A model generated the notes under the pieces. The model saw nothing but the letters and a program-made list of their open reading frames with translations, was not told the DNA's origin and did no database searches. From positions 1,116,001 to 1,180,000 of the forward strand of contig CAWJJY010000007.1 of the NCBI GenBank assembly GCA_963843385.1: a DNA stretch of 64,000 nt, in the 5' to 3' direction. The stretch's first letter is position 1. Every line of letters starts with the position of its first letter. Below, piece after piece: positions 44,118 through 53,057 of the stretch. The DNA is from CAVOHU01 sp963843385. GTDB lineage: Bacteria; Acidobacteriota; Vicinamibacteria; Vicinamibacterales; JAKQTR01. The position numbers and the translations under genes were made by a program.

Positions 44118-46748
44118 TCACGAGCGGTCTGCACTGGTTCCGGCCTGACCGGTCACCTTGAAAAACCCGAGTTCGTGATCGATGACGTCGACCCGCACGT
44201 TGTCGCCTTCGGCGAATTCGTGCTGGAGAACTCGCCACGCAAGCGGATCGAGCACCCGGCGCTGAATCGTCCGCTTCAGGGGCCGGGCGCCGTACGCGGG
44301 ATCGAACCCTTCCTCAACCAGCAGGTCCTTTGCAGCGTCGGTCAGCTCGATGTGGATCTTCCGATCCTCCAGCCTTCGGGCCAGGGATCGAAGCTGGATG
44401 TCGATGATCTGCTTCATGTGATCCCGGCCGAGCGGATGGAAGAAGATGATGTCGTCGAGCCGGTTGAGGAACTCGGGCCGGAAGTGCGCGCGCAACGCGT
44501 CGCTGACGAGGCGCTGGGTGCCCGGATCGAGGCGGTTGCCGTCGGCGGCGGGCGCCTCGGCCATGTACTGGCTGCCGAGGTTCGAGGTCATGATCACGAG
44601 GGTGTTCTTGAAGTCCACGGTCCGCCCCTTGCCGTCGGTGAGGCGCCCGTCGTCGAGAAGCTGCAGCAGGACGTTCAGGACCTCGGCGTGCGCCTTCTCG
44701 ACCTCGTCGAAGAGCACCACCGCGTACGGCCGGCGGCGAACGGCCTCGGTGAGCTGTCCGGCTTCCTCGTATCCGACGTATCCGGGCGGCGCCCCGAGCA
44801 TCCGGGACACGGTGTGTTTCTCCTGGTACTCGGACATGTCGATGCGGATCACGGCCTGCTCGTCGTCGAACAGCAGTTCCGCCAGGGCGCGCGCAAGCTC
44901 GGTCTTGCCGACGCCGGTCGGACCGAGGAAGAGGAAGCTGCCGAGCGGACGCTTGGGGTCGTGGAGCCCGGCCCGCGCACGCCGGATGGCGTTGGAGACC
45001 GCGACGATGGCTTCGTCCTGGCCGATGATACGAAGGTGAAGCCGATCCTCCATCTTGAGGAGCTTCTGCACTTCACTTTCCATGATGCGGCTGACTGGCA
45101 CGCCGGTCCACTTGCTCACGACCTCGGCGATGTCCTCTTCGTCGACCTCCTCCTTGAGCATCCGGGTCTGGCTCTGCAGGGCCGCCAGGCGGTCGCTGGC
45201 CTCTCGAATCTGCCGTTCGATGTCGGGCAGCCGGCCGTACTGGAGCTCCGAGGCCTTGGCGTAATCCCCGGACCGCTGTGCCCGATCGATGTCGATGCGC
45301 ACCCGCTCCAATTCTTCCTTCAGCAGGCGTGAGGCCTGGATCGCCTCCTTCTCCTGCTGCCAGTGCGTACGGAGCCGGTTTCGATCCTCCTTGAGATCCG
45401 CAAGGTCGCGCTCGAGGCGCGCGAGCCGATCGATCGAGGCCGGATCGCGTTCTTTTCTGAGGGCCTGGGCCTCGATCTCGAGCTGCATGATCCGCCGCTC
45501 GACCTCGTCCAACTCCGCCGGCAGCGAGTCGATCTCCATCCGCAGCTTGGATGCCGCCTCGTCGACCAGGTCGATGGCCTTGTCCGGGAGGAAGCGATCG
45601 GCGATGTACCGGTGGGACAACACCGCCGCCGCGACCAGCGCGGTGTCTTTCAGCCGGACGCCGTGGTGGATTTCATATCGTTCGCGCAGGCCCCGGAGGA
45701 TGCTGATGGTGTCCTCGACGGTCGGCTGATCGACCAGCACCGGCTGGAAGCGCCGTTCGAGCGCGGCGTCCTTCTCGATGTACTTCCGGTACTCGTCGAG
45801 CGTCGTCGCGCCGATGGTGTGCAACTCTCCGCGCGCGAGCATCGGCTTGAGCATGTTGGACGCATCGATGGACCCTTCGGCCGCGCCCGCGCCAACCACC
45901 GTGTGCAGCTCGTCGATGAAGAGGATGACGAGCCCGTCGGCGTCCACGATTTCCTTCAGGACGGCCTTCAGGCGTTCTTCGAATTCTCCCCGGTACTTGG
46001 CACCGGCGATCAAGGCGCCCATGTCGAGCGCCACGATCCGCTTGTTCTTGAGGCCCTCCGGCACGTCTCCGCGTACGATGCGCTGGGCGAGGCCTTCGAC
46101 GATCGCAGTCTTGCCGACACCGGGTTCGCCGATCAACACCGGGTTGTTCTTCGTGCGCCGCGACAGGACCTGGATGACCCGGCGCACCTCCTCATCGCGG
46201 CCGATGACGGGATCGAGCTTTCCCTTGCGGGCCAGATCCGTGAGGTCCCGGCCGTAGCGCTCGAGCGCCTGGTACTTGCCCTCGGGATTCTGGTCCGTGA
46301 CGCGCTGCGACCCGCGAATGGCCATCAGGGCCTCGAGAATTCTGTCGTGCGTCACGCCTCGCGCGGCCAGCAGGCGGGCCGACTCGCTGCGTTTCGCGCG
46401 GGAGGTCAGCGCCAGCAGCAGGTGTTCGGTGCTGACGAACTCGTCCTTCATCCGCGTCGCTTCCGCCTGCGAAAGGTCGAGCACCTCGCGCAGCCCGGGT
46501 GAGGCGTCCGGGGGCGCGCCTCCGTGGGCCTGGGGAAGGCGGGACAGCGCTTCGCGGGCGGCGGCGGCAATCTCCCGCGGATCGACGTTGAGTTTCCGCA
46601 GCACGTCGGGCGCGATGCCGGCGCTCTGTTCGAGCAGCGCGATCAGCAGGTGATCCGGCTCGACCTGCGGATGACCTGATGATTCGGCGGCCTGCTGGGC
46701 GCCGAGGACCGCTTCCTGCGCCTTCTCGGTGAGTCGGTTGAGGTTCAT
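44118..46748 (-). CDS. clpB: Chaperone ClpB, disaggregase
   Basis: A hexameric AAA+ disaggregase that works with the DnaK system to resolubilise aggregates after heat shock. 876 residues: Clp-N repeat domain (1-145), NBD1 with Walker A GEPGVGKT (207-214), the long coiled-coil M domain (about 400-540) and NBD2 with Walker A GPTGVGKT (609-616) and SEYQEKHTVSRMLGAPPGYV. The M domain distinguishes it from ClpA and ClpC. It starts 3 bases after the cbpA stop, so it is the last gene of the hspR-cbpA-clpB operon. Confidence 0.95.
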   Translation of the reverse strand: MNLNRLTEKAQEAVLGAQQAAESSGHPQVEPDHLLIALLEQSAGIAPDVLRKLNVDPREIAAAAREALSRLPQAHGGAPPDASPGLREVLDLSQAEATRMKDEFVSTEHLLLALTSRAKRSESARLLAARGVTHDRILEALMAIRGSQRVTDQNPEGKYQALERYGRDLTDLARKGKLDPVIGRDEEVRRVIQVLSRRTKNNPVLIGEPGVGKTAIVEGLAQRIVRGDVPEGLKNKRIVALDMGALIAGAKYRGEFEERLKAVLKEIVDADGLVILFIDELHTVVGAGAAEGSIDASNMLKPMLARGELHTIGATTLDEYRKYIEKDAALERRFQPVLVDQPTVEDTISILRGLRERYEIHHGVRLKDTALVAAAVLSHRYIADRFLPDKAIDLVDEAASKLRMEIDSLPAELDEVERRIMQLEIEAQALRKERDPASIDRLARLERDLADLKEDRNRLRTHWQQEKEAIQASRLLKEELERVRIDIDRAQRSGDYAKASELQYGRLPDIERQIREASDRLAALQSQTRMLKEEVDEEDIAEVVSKWTGVPVSRIMESEVQKLLKMEDRLHLRIIGQDEAIVAVSNAIRRARAGLHDPKRPLGSFLFLGPTGVGKTELARALAELLFDDEQAVIRIDMSEYQEKHTVSRMLGAPPGYVGYEEAGQLTEAVRRRPYAVVLFDEVEKAHAEVLNVLLQLLDDGRLTDGKGRTVDFKNTLVIMTSNLGSQYMAEAPAADGNRLDPGTQRLVSDALRAHFRPEFLNRLDDIIFFHPLGRDHMKQIIDIQLRSLARRLEDRKIHIELTDAAKDLLVEEGFDPAYGARPLKRTIQRRVLDPLAWRVLQHEFAEGDNVRVDVIDHELGFFKVTGQAGTSADRS

Positions 46749-46751
46749 CCC

Positions 46752-47744
46752 TTATGCAGCCGAGGTCTTCGAGCTGTCCTCCAGCTTGGCGAGCGCCTCG
46801 TAGTGTTTGCGTTGATCGGCCGACAGATCGCGGGGCACGTCGATTTCAACGGTGGCGTACAGGTCGCCCTGGCCGTCCGGCCTCCCGATGGCGGGCATGC
46901 CGTGACCCTTCAGCCGGAACACCTGCGAGTTCTGCGTCGAGGCCGGGATCTTCAGCCGAAGTTGGCGTCCGCCAATGGTCGCCACCTCGGCTTCTCCGCC
47001 GAGCACCGCGGTGGTGACCGGGATCCGGACCCGCACGTAGAGGTCGCGGCCTTTGCGGTCGAACCGCGGGTGCGGAGCGAGGCGGACCCGAAGGTAGAGG
47101 TCGCCCGAGGCGGCACCGCTCGTTCCGTGCTCACCCTCGGCGGCGACGCGGACGCGCGACCCATCCGCCACCCCAGCCGGAATTCGAACGTCCAGGCTGC
47201 GCGCGTGCCCGTCGTGCTTGATCGTCAGCCGCCGGGTCACGCCGTGGAACGCCTCTTCGAGCGTCAGGTCGATTTCCTGCTCGAGATCCTGTCCGCGACG
47301 GGTTCGCGCGGTGCGTGACCCGCGGCCACGCCGCCCGAGGTCCGGCTCCGCGCCCCCGAAGAATGTCCTGAAGAAATCCGAGAACGGATCGGCATCGCCG
47401 AAGATGCGATGCATTTCCTCCTCGGTCATGGTCCGGAAGCCGCCCCTTTCGCCACCGGACGCCGAGGACCAATCCGCGCCAAACGGCGATCCGGCGCCCG
47501 GCTGCTGAGCCTGGTCGTACATCCGCCAGTTGCTTCCCAGTTCGTCGTACCGTCGGCGCTTTTCCGGGTCGCCCAGGACTTCGTAGGCCTCGTTGATGGC
47601 CTTGAACCGGGTTTCGGCATTCTTGTCGCCGGGGTTCAGGTCCGGATGGTGCTTGCGCGCCAGCTTGCGGTAGGCCTGCTTGATTTCCTTCTCGCTCGCG
47701 TTCTTGCCGACCCCAAGCGCCGCGTAGTAGTCCTTGAATTCCAA
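46752..47744 (-). CDS. cbpA: DnaJ-class co-chaperone, CbpA-like
   Basis: 330 residues: J domain (1-70) with HPD at 33-35 and the DKNAETRFKAINEAYEVLGD helix, a Gly/Arg-rich linker, then the C-terminal substrate domains (GQDLEQEIDLTLEEAFHGVT onward). It has no CxxCxGxG zinc region, so it is a class II J protein like CbpA rather than DnaJ proper. The start is a TTG at 47744 with GGGGGG 4 bases upstream; no ATG or GTG fits the J domain. It stimulates DnaK ATPase, but no dnaK is in the window. Confidence 0.87.
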   Translation of the reverse strand: MEFKDYYAALGVGKNASEKEIKQAYRKLARKHHPDLNPGDKNAETRFKAINEAYEVLGDPEKRRRYDELGSNWRMYDQAQQPGAGSPFGADWSSASGGERGGFRTMTEEEMHRIFGDADPFSDFFRTFFGGAEPDLGRRGRGSRTARTRRGQDLEQEIDLTLEEAFHGVTRRLTIKHDGHARSLDVRIPAGVADGSRVRVAAEGEHGTSGAASGDLYLRVRLAPHPRFDRKGRDLYVRVRIPVTTAVLGGEAEVATIGGRQLRLKIPASTQNSQVFRLKGHGMPAIGRPDGQGDLYATVEIDVPRDLSADQRKHYEALAKLEDSSKTSAA

Positions 47745-47788
47745 CGTGCCCCCCTTTTCCCGGGCCTCTGCGCACCGTGCACGCGCCG

Positions 47789-48133
47789 CTAGCCCGCGAG
47801 CATGTCCGCGAGACGCGCGATCTCTCGGGCCAGGCGGCGGCGGCCGACGCTGCGGGCCAGCGATTCGTCGCGCGCCATGGGCCGCAGACGCTCGAGCGCC
47901 TCGGCGATCGAGAGCAGCCGCTGGACGCCCGCCAGATTGATGCCCACTTCGTCGACCAGGTGCTTGATCAGGCGCAGGCGATCGATCTCCTCGGTGGAGT
48001 AGACGCGGACGCTGCCGATGAGCCTGGTGGGCTGGACCAGCCCGAGCCGCTCGTACTTGCGCAACGTCTGGGGGTGCATCCCCAGGAGTCGAGCCGCCAT
48101 GCTGATGAAGTAGAGCTCGTCCTTGTTGGCCAT
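47789..48133 (-). CDS. hspR: HspR, MerR-family heat-shock repressor
   Basis: 114 residues with a MerR-type winged helix (YFISMAARLLGMHPQTLRKY, then ERLGLVQPTRLIGSVRVYST) and a dimerisation helix. HspR binds HAIR operators and represses chaperone genes until DnaK is titrated by misfolded protein. It heads hspR-cbpA-clpB, and a HAIR-like operator covers its own promoter, which supports the name. The predicted leader is about 20 bases long. Confidence 0.9.
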   Translation of the reverse strand: MANKDELYFISMAARLLGMHPQTLRKYERLGLVQPTRLIGSVRVYSTEEIDRLRLIKHLVDEVGINLAGVQRLLSIAEALERLRPMARDESLARSVGRRRLAREIARLADMLAG

Positions 48134-48159
48134 CAGGTCCCGGCACTTGCTATGACCTG

Positions 48160-48188
48160 AATATAGGGCTTGATACGAGGCGAGTCAA
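48160..48188 (-). promoter_or_regulatory. Sigma70 promoter of the hspR-cbpA-clpB operon
   Basis: On the minus strand TTGACT (48183-48188, 5 of 6) and TATATT (48160-48165, 5 of 6) are separated by exactly 17 bases. It is the best promoter match in the window. It is overlapped by the HAIR operator, consistent with repression by blocking RNA polymerase. Confidence 0.8.
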
Positions 48189-48189
48189 G
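48169..48189. promoter_or_regulatory. HAIR-like HspR operator
   Basis: The 21-bp element reads CTTGATA, 7 bases, AGTCAAG. The known HAIR consensus is CTTGAGT-N7-ACTCAAG, so the halves match 5 of 7 and 6 of 7, with the correct total length. It covers the -35 box and spacer of the hspR promoter. Only one site was found, so regulation is likely autoregulation of this operon. Confidence 0.75.
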
Positions 48190-48305
48190 GCCACGGCGGT
48201 CAGGGAGCGGGGTGGGTGCCGGCGTCCTGAGCGGTGCCGGCGGGCCGGCTGGGCGAGAGCCCACCCCAGGGCGCCCGTCCGGCTGGGGCCACGGACCAGG
48301 CACCG

Positions 48306-48335
48306 GCCAGGCATCATCCGCTGATGATGCCTGGC
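48306..48335 (-). terminator. Perfect 12-bp inverted repeat after the ComEA-like gene
   Basis: GCCAGGCATCAT (48306-48317) and ATGATGCCTGGC (48324-48335) are exact reverse complements around a 6-base loop. It lies 31 bases after the ComEA-like stop in the direction of that gene. No T run follows. It is also upstream of hspR, but more than 100 bases from its promoter, so termination is the more likely role. Confidence 0.45.
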
Positions 48336-48366
48336 AGGCCTTCGGTGCCCGGGGGGGCGAACCGTG

Positions 48367-48711
48367 CTACTTCTTGGGGGCTTTGGCCGGCGGTGCCGGG
48401 GCTTTCGGCTGCTTCGCGATGATGAGTTCGACGATCTTGGCGTAGGTCTTCTCGGGGAGGATCTTCGAGAGCTCGGTCTTGGCCTTGTACGGGCGGCCGT
48501 CGACGATCTTCTGCGAGTAGACGTCGCCGATGCCGGGCAGCTCGGCGAGCTGCGCCTTGGTGGCCGTGTTGATGTCCAGCAGTTCCTTCTGGGCCTTGAC
48601 CGCCGCCTTCACGGACTCAGACTTGGTCGGCGGCTGGCTGGCCCTGGCTGGCGCAGCCGCAAGAACGACGGTCAACACGCCGAGGACGCCGAACAACAGG
48701 AACTTCTTCAT
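48367..48711 (-). CDS. Small secreted helix-hairpin-helix protein, ComEA-like
   Basis: 114 residues. A signal peptide (KKFLLFGVLGVLTVVLAAAP, ending ARA) precedes a helix-hairpin-helix pair (LLDINTATKAQLAELPGIGD, then VYSQKIVDGRPYKAKTEL) of the ComEA type, and the tail is Lys/Pro/Ala-rich. ComEA binds incoming DNA in the periplasm during transformation. The short secreted form is widespread and its role outside competence is not known. No other competence gene is nearby. The start ATG at 48711 has GGGAGTG upstream; the longer open frame lacks a signal peptide at its start. Confidence 0.82.
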   Translation of the reverse strand: MKKFLLFGVLGVLTVVLAAAPARASQPPTKSESVKAAVKAQKELLDINTATKAQLAELPGIGDVYSQKIVDGRPYKAKTELSKILPEKTYAKIVELIIAKQPKAPAPPAKAPKK

Positions 48712-49049
48712 GGAATGCACTCCCTTGGGCCTCAGGTTGAGCGCGAACGCCACACTCCGGCGCGCGCCCCAGACGTGCCCGCCGCGACGGGCAAGCCGTG
48801 AAGAAGTACTCAAGAGGCGTGCCGTCGTGCCGCCCGCGAGAATCACCTGAAACGAGCCAGTTTCGGTTCGAGCTGGGCCAGTTGACCTGCGTCGTTCTTG
48901 ACCCTATCGGGGCAATGTGGCCCGGGCGAGGCGGTTCGGCTGGCGACCGGGCGGGCCTGTCGGGCTTGACCGTCCTGGCCTGCGGGCCACATCATCTCAG
49001 GAAACTGCCGACCCCAGGCCGGAGTGCCGGTCACGAGAAGAGGCCCGCT
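48712..49049 (+). other. Intergenic region between the divergent ComEA-like and SbcD-like genes
   Basis: 338 bases that must hold two divergent promoters. A single ACTCAAG (48808-48814) equals one HAIR half site, without a partner. TTGACC sequences occur at about 48896 and 48967, but neither has a fitting -10. The open frame on the plus strand upstream of the GTG at 49050 has no recognised domain. Confidence 0.35.
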
Positions 49050-50147
49050 GTGCGACTGTTGTTGTTCTCCGACCTCCATCTCGACTCGCCATTTGTCTGG
49101 GCGACTCCGGCGGTGGCCCGCAAGCGGCGCCAGCACCTCCGCGACGTGCTGGTGCGCATCGTGCGGCTTGCCGTCGACCAACAGGCGGACGCACTGCTCT
49201 GCGGCGGCGACCTGTTCGAGCAGGACCGCGTGGCGGCCGACACCGGGGAGTTCCTGCGCGGGACGTTTGCGGGCATCGATCCGATTCGGGTCGTGCTGGC
49301 GCCGGGCAACCACGACTGGCTGGGATCGACCGGCCTCTACGCCCAAACGAGCTGGCCCGAGAACGTTCATCTGTTCACCGAGAGCCGGTTCACCCCGCTG
49401 GAACTGGGCGACGGAGTGACCCTGTGGGGCGCTGCGCACCGGACCTCGAGCGGAACGCCGGACCTGCTGGAAGGATTTCGGGCGGACAGGGGCGGCCTCA
49501 ACCTCGCGCTGTTCCATGGTTCGGAGCTCTCGGGCCTCGCGCGGCAGCTCGAGGGGAAGCAACCCCACGCCCCTTTCAGTTCGGCCGAGATCGTGGGCGC
49601 AGGGCTCAGCCATGCGTGCCTTGGCCACTACCACGCACCGCAGGATGCCGACCTGTTCACGTATCCGGGGAATCCTGATCCCTTGAGTTTCGGGGAAACC
49701 GGGCCGCGCGGCGCCGTGCTGCTCGCTCCTGGCGCCGACGGGTCGATGAACCGCGCCAGGCACACCGTGGCCGTGTCTGAGGTACACGACGTCACCGTCG
49801 ATCTCACCGGCTGCCCGGGCCGCCAGGCGGTTCGAGACATGGTCGCCGCCGCGCTCGAAGGTCTTGGCGGTGACGTGCGATTGACGGTCGGGGGCGACCT
49901 GGCGCCCGAGGTCGTCTTCGATCGGCACGATCTGGACGGCCTGGGCGGTCAGCTGGACGGCCTGGTGGTCCGCGTGGCCTCGCTGCGTCCGGGCTACGAT
50001 CTGGATGCCATCGCGCGTGAGCCGACGGTGCGCGGCCAGTTCGTGCGAGACGTGCAAGGCGCTGCGGTGCCCGACGAAGAAAGGCGCCGCGTCATCGTGA
50101 CCGGGCTCCGTGCGCTCGAAGGGCGCGAAGATCTCGAGGTGGAGTGA
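49050..50147 (+). CDS. Metallophosphoesterase, SbcD/YhaO-like DNA repair nuclease
   Basis: 365 residues from the GTG at 49050 (GAAGAGG upstream). Calcineurin-type metal motifs are in order: FSDLHLDSP, GGDLFEQD, APGNHDWLG, ALFHGSE and LGHYHAPQ. A C-terminal cap of about 110 residues follows. With its partner it should form an SbcCD/Mre11-Rad50-like complex that trims DNA ends and hairpins. The partner starts at 50149, one base after the stop. The pair resembles YhaO-YhaN more than classical SbcD-SbcC because of the partner's size and membrane helices. Confidence 0.87.
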   Translation: MRLLLFSDLHLDSPFVWATPAVARKRRQHLRDVLVRIVRLAVDQQADALLCGGDLFEQDRVAADTGEFLRGTFAGIDPIRVVLAPGNHDWLGSTGLYAQTSWPENVHLFTESRFTPLELGDGVTLWGAAHRTSSGTPDLLEGFRADRGGLNLALFHGSELSGLARQLEGKQPHAPFSSAEIVGAGLSHACLGHYHAPQDADLFTYPGNPDPLSFGETGPRGAVLLAPGADGSMNRARHTVAVSEVHDVTVDLTGCPGRQAVRDMVAAALEGLGGDVRLTVGGDLAPEVVFDRHDLDGLGGQLDGLVVRVASLRPGYDLDAIAREPTVRGQFVRDVQGAAVPDEERRRVIVTGLRALEGREDLEVE

Positions 50148-50148
50148 G

Positions 50149-52947
50149 GTGAGAATCATCTCGGTCACGGCCCGGCAGTTTGGGCCCTTCACCGACCGGA
50201 CTCTTGATCTGGCCGAGGGGCTGACACTCGTCTGGGGCAGCAACGAGGCGGGAAAATCCTCCTGGCATGCGGCGCTGTATGCAGGCCTGTGCGGCGTCAG
50301 ACGAAGCAAGGGTGGCACGCGAACCGAGGACCGGACCTTTCGCGATCGCCATCGCCCGTGGGAGGGCAGCGGCTGGTCAGTCGAGGCGCTGGTCGAGCTG
50401 GCAGGGGGCCGGCGGATTCGCCTCCAGCAGGATCTCGACGGGAGCCGGGAGTCGAAGGCCTGGGATGACTCGCTCGGGCGCGACGTGTCGGCGGAAATCG
50501 CCCACGACGGCACGCCCGATGGAGCCCGTTGGCTCGGTCTGGATCGCCGGACGTTCCTCTCGGTAGCCTGCGTCCGCCAGGGCGACATCCTCGCGGTTCG
50601 AGACGACAGTGCGACGCTTCAGGAATACCTGCAGAGGGCGGCCGCGACGGCGAGCTCGGCAGGGACGGCGGCCGCGGCCATTGAGAAGATCAGAGGGGCG
50701 CTCTCGGAGCTGGTCGGCGTGGATCGCACGACTGCCACAAAGCCGCTGCGCCGGGCAATCGATCGCGTCGCACGAGCGCGCGGCGCGCTGGAGGCGTCGA
50801 GGCAGCAGCACGACGAGTACCGGCACGGGGTCGAGGAGGCCGACGCGTTGCGACTGGCTGCGGAACAGGCCGACCTCCGGCTCGCCGCGGCCCGCCTGAC
50901 CCGTGCCATGGCGGATCTCGAGGGATTCCATGCGCGCCTGGCCCGTGTGCGTGAGTTGCTGTCGCGCCACCCGGAAGGCCCGCCGGTCAGTCGCCTGAGC
51001 GATGAGACCATAGAAGCCGCGGCCGCCGCGCTGCGATCCTGGGACACGCGCCCGGCCGAGGTCGAACTCAGCGGGGTCTCCGCCGCAGAGTTGCATCGGC
51101 AGATCGAGGAGCTGCCGGACGCTCCGGCAGGCGACTGCGTAGTGCACCCGGCCGTGCTCGATGCGCATCGGGCGCTCGCCCGATCGCTCCAGGCTCTCGA
51201 GATCCACGACGCCCAGCAACCGCCGCACGCCGGTTCGTCGCGCCCCAGCGACTTGTCCGCCTCCGTGCTCCGCGATCTCGCCAGAGCCCTGGAGCAGCCG
51301 GTTCCGGTGTTGGATCCTGTGCTCGAACAACGGCGGCGCCAGCGGCAGCAGGAGCTCGATCGCCTCCGGGCGCGCCAGAAATGGGGCCGCGCCATTCTGG
51401 CGCTTGCCTGCACGTGCCTGGCGGGCGGCGTGGCAGCCTTGCTCGTCACTCAGATCGTCGTGGCGGCCGTGCTGCTGCTGATCTCGGCGGGAGCCTTCGC
51501 CTGGTGGATGAGCCAGGCGGGCCGCGGGGCCGAAGTTCGAATCCTCGAAGATCTGCGCGGGGTGGACTCGCAATTGGGTGATGACCGGCACGCGATCGCC
51601 CTGACCCTTCGCCAGCAACAGGCGGCTCGCGAGGAGGCGGCTGCCCGCGGGGTCAAGGCCGATGCGTCTGCATTGCAGGCGCTCGCCGACAGCGTGGACG
51701 CGGCGGAGCGCCTGCGGGCGGACCACAGCCGATGGAACGATGTCCGCCGGCGCCTGGTCGATGAGGTCTCGCAGGCCCAGCACGTGCTCGAGAGCGCCTT
51801 GCGCGACAGGGGCGTGGACCCCCCCGCGGAGGGCGTGGACCCGGCGCTTCGGCAATACGAGGAGGCCTGCCTGCGGCGCTCAGAGCAGGCGGCAGGCGCC
51901 GCTCGGCGCGCAGGCCTGATGCGCGAGCTGGCCGCCCTGGAGGTCGCCGAACGCCTGCGGGAAGAAGGGATGGCCCGTCGAGCGTCGGCGGAGCGCGAGC
52001 TGGTCGATGTCGCAGGGCGGTGCGGCGTTGTGGGCCAGGACGCGGCAGAACTCTCTGCCAGGCTCCGAGAGTGGCAGTCGGAGCGGCTGCGTTCGGCCCG
52101 GCAGTTCGAGGCGGATTCCCGCGAGTGGGCCGAGCTGGATCACCTGCTGGATGGTGCCAGCCTCGAGCGCCTGGATCACGAGGAAACCGAACTGGCGCTG
52201 CGCGTCGAGGCCATGCGCGGGCGTTTGAACCTGCAGGAGGGCGCCTCCCTCGACTGGGCGGCGCTCGACGGGGATCTGCCGGCACTGGAGACCGCGGCCC
52301 AGCGGCGGGCTGAAGAGGCCGCGGAGGCCCGCGGCAAGTCCGCGCAACGCGCTCGTGACCTGACGAGTGTGGTTGAGGCTGAAGAGGAAGTGGCGCTGGC
52401 TGAGGCCGAGCTGGCCCGCGTGCGTCGCCTCGAGCAGACGTTGACGACGACGCTGGAGTATCTCAAGCGCGCTCAGGATCGCGTGCATCGTGACCTGGCG
52501 CCGGTTCTAGCCAGCACGATCAGGAACTGGCTTCCCGTCGTGACCGACGGTCGATATGTCGATGTCCGTGTCGATCCTGAATCTCTGGTGGTCAACGTCT
52601 GCGATCCAGAAGGGCACTGGAGGGACGCGGGCCTGCTCTCGCAGGGCACATCCGAGCAGGTCTACCTCGTGCTGAGGATGGCCATGGCCGTTCACCTCAC
52701 GCCTCCCGGTGAGCCTTGCCCCCTCCTGTTCGACGAGGTCACCGTCCAGAGCGATCAACCTCGTACGGAGGCCATGCTCCGGACGCTCCAGAGCCTGGCC
52801 GAGGAGCGACAGGTGGTCCTGTTCAGCCAGGAACAACACGTTCTCGAATGGATGGAGCGCCACGCGACGACGCGCGATCGTGTCGTGCGCCTGGATGCGC
52901 CGCTCTACTCAAGGAGCCGGAGTCAAGCAGAAGGACGGACCACGTGA
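50149..52947 (+). CDS. AAA ATPase, SbcC/YhaN-like, with a membrane hairpin in the coiled coil
   Basis: 932 residues from the GTG at 50149. The N-terminal ATPase half has FGPFTDRTLDLAEGLTLVWG with Walker A GSNEAGKS (30-37). Long coiled coils follow, interrupted near 412-453 by two hydrophobic segments that look like a membrane hairpin. The C-terminal half has GLLSQGTSEQVYLVLRMAMA (ABC signature region) and Walker B LLFDEVTVQSD (D862). It pairs with the nuclease upstream. The CxxC zinc hook of Rad50 is missing; the membrane hairpin sits at that place, as in YhaN proteins. The last about 30 residues are encoded in a sequence that is repeated just downstream. Confidence 0.85.
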   Translation: MRIISVTARQFGPFTDRTLDLAEGLTLVWGSNEAGKSSWHAALYAGLCGVRRSKGGTRTEDRTFRDRHRPWEGSGWSVEALVELAGGRRIRLQQDLDGSRESKAWDDSLGRDVSAEIAHDGTPDGARWLGLDRRTFLSVACVRQGDILAVRDDSATLQEYLQRAAATASSAGTAAAAIEKIRGALSELVGVDRTTATKPLRRAIDRVARARGALEASRQQHDEYRHGVEEADALRLAAEQADLRLAAARLTRAMADLEGFHARLARVRELLSRHPEGPPVSRLSDETIEAAAAALRSWDTRPAEVELSGVSAAELHRQIEELPDAPAGDCVVHPAVLDAHRALARSLQALEIHDAQQPPHAGSSRPSDLSASVLRDLARALEQPVPVLDPVLEQRRRQRQQELDRLRARQKWGRAILALACTCLAGGVAALLVTQIVVAAVLLLISAGAFAWWMSQAGRGAEVRILEDLRGVDSQLGDDRHAIALTLRQQQAAREEAAARGVKADASALQALADSVDAAERLRADHSRWNDVRRRLVDEVSQAQHVLESALRDRGVDPPAEGVDPALRQYEEACLRRSEQAAGAARRAGLMRELAALEVAERLREEGMARRASAERELVDVAGRCGVVGQDAAELSARLREWQSERLRSARQFEADSREWAELDHLLDGASLERLDHEETELALRVEAMRGRLNLQEGASLDWAALDGDLPALETAAQRRAEEAAEARGKSAQRARDLTSVVEAEEEVALAEAELARVRRLEQTLTTTLEYLKRAQDRVHRDLAPVLASTIRNWLPVVTDGRYVDVRVDPESLVVNVCDPEGHWRDAGLLSQGTSEQVYLVLRMAMAVHLTPPGEPCPLLFDEVTVQSDQPRTEAMLRTLQSLAEERQVVLFSQEQHVLEWMERHATTRDRVVRLDAPLYSRSRSQAEGRTT

Positions 52948-53057
52948 CGCCGACTGGGGAGCGCCACGCGACGACGCGCGATCGAGTCGTGGGTCTGGAT
53001 GCGCCGCTCTACTCGAAGAGCCGGATTCCAGGAGAAGGACGGACCGCGTGACGCCGG
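52854..53057 (+). repeat. Tandem direct repeat of 104-bp period at the SbcC-like/ALDH junction
   Basis: A unit beginning GGAGCGCCACGCGACGACGC at 52854 recurs at 52958, and the match runs for about 100 bases with about nine differences by eye. Unit 1 encodes the end of the SbcC-like protein (ERHATTRDRVVRLDAPLYS) and its stop. Unit 2 encodes nearly the same peptide (ERHATTRDRVVGLDAPLYSK) in a frame shifted by 104, outside that gene. The GTG start of the aldehyde dehydrogenase is also duplicated (52944 and 53048). Confidence 0.85.

Noticed and set aside
48808..48814. ACTCAAG, a HAIR half site upstream of the ComEA-like gene
   Set aside because: No CTTGAGT half at the right 7-base distance, so a functional HspR site is unlikely.
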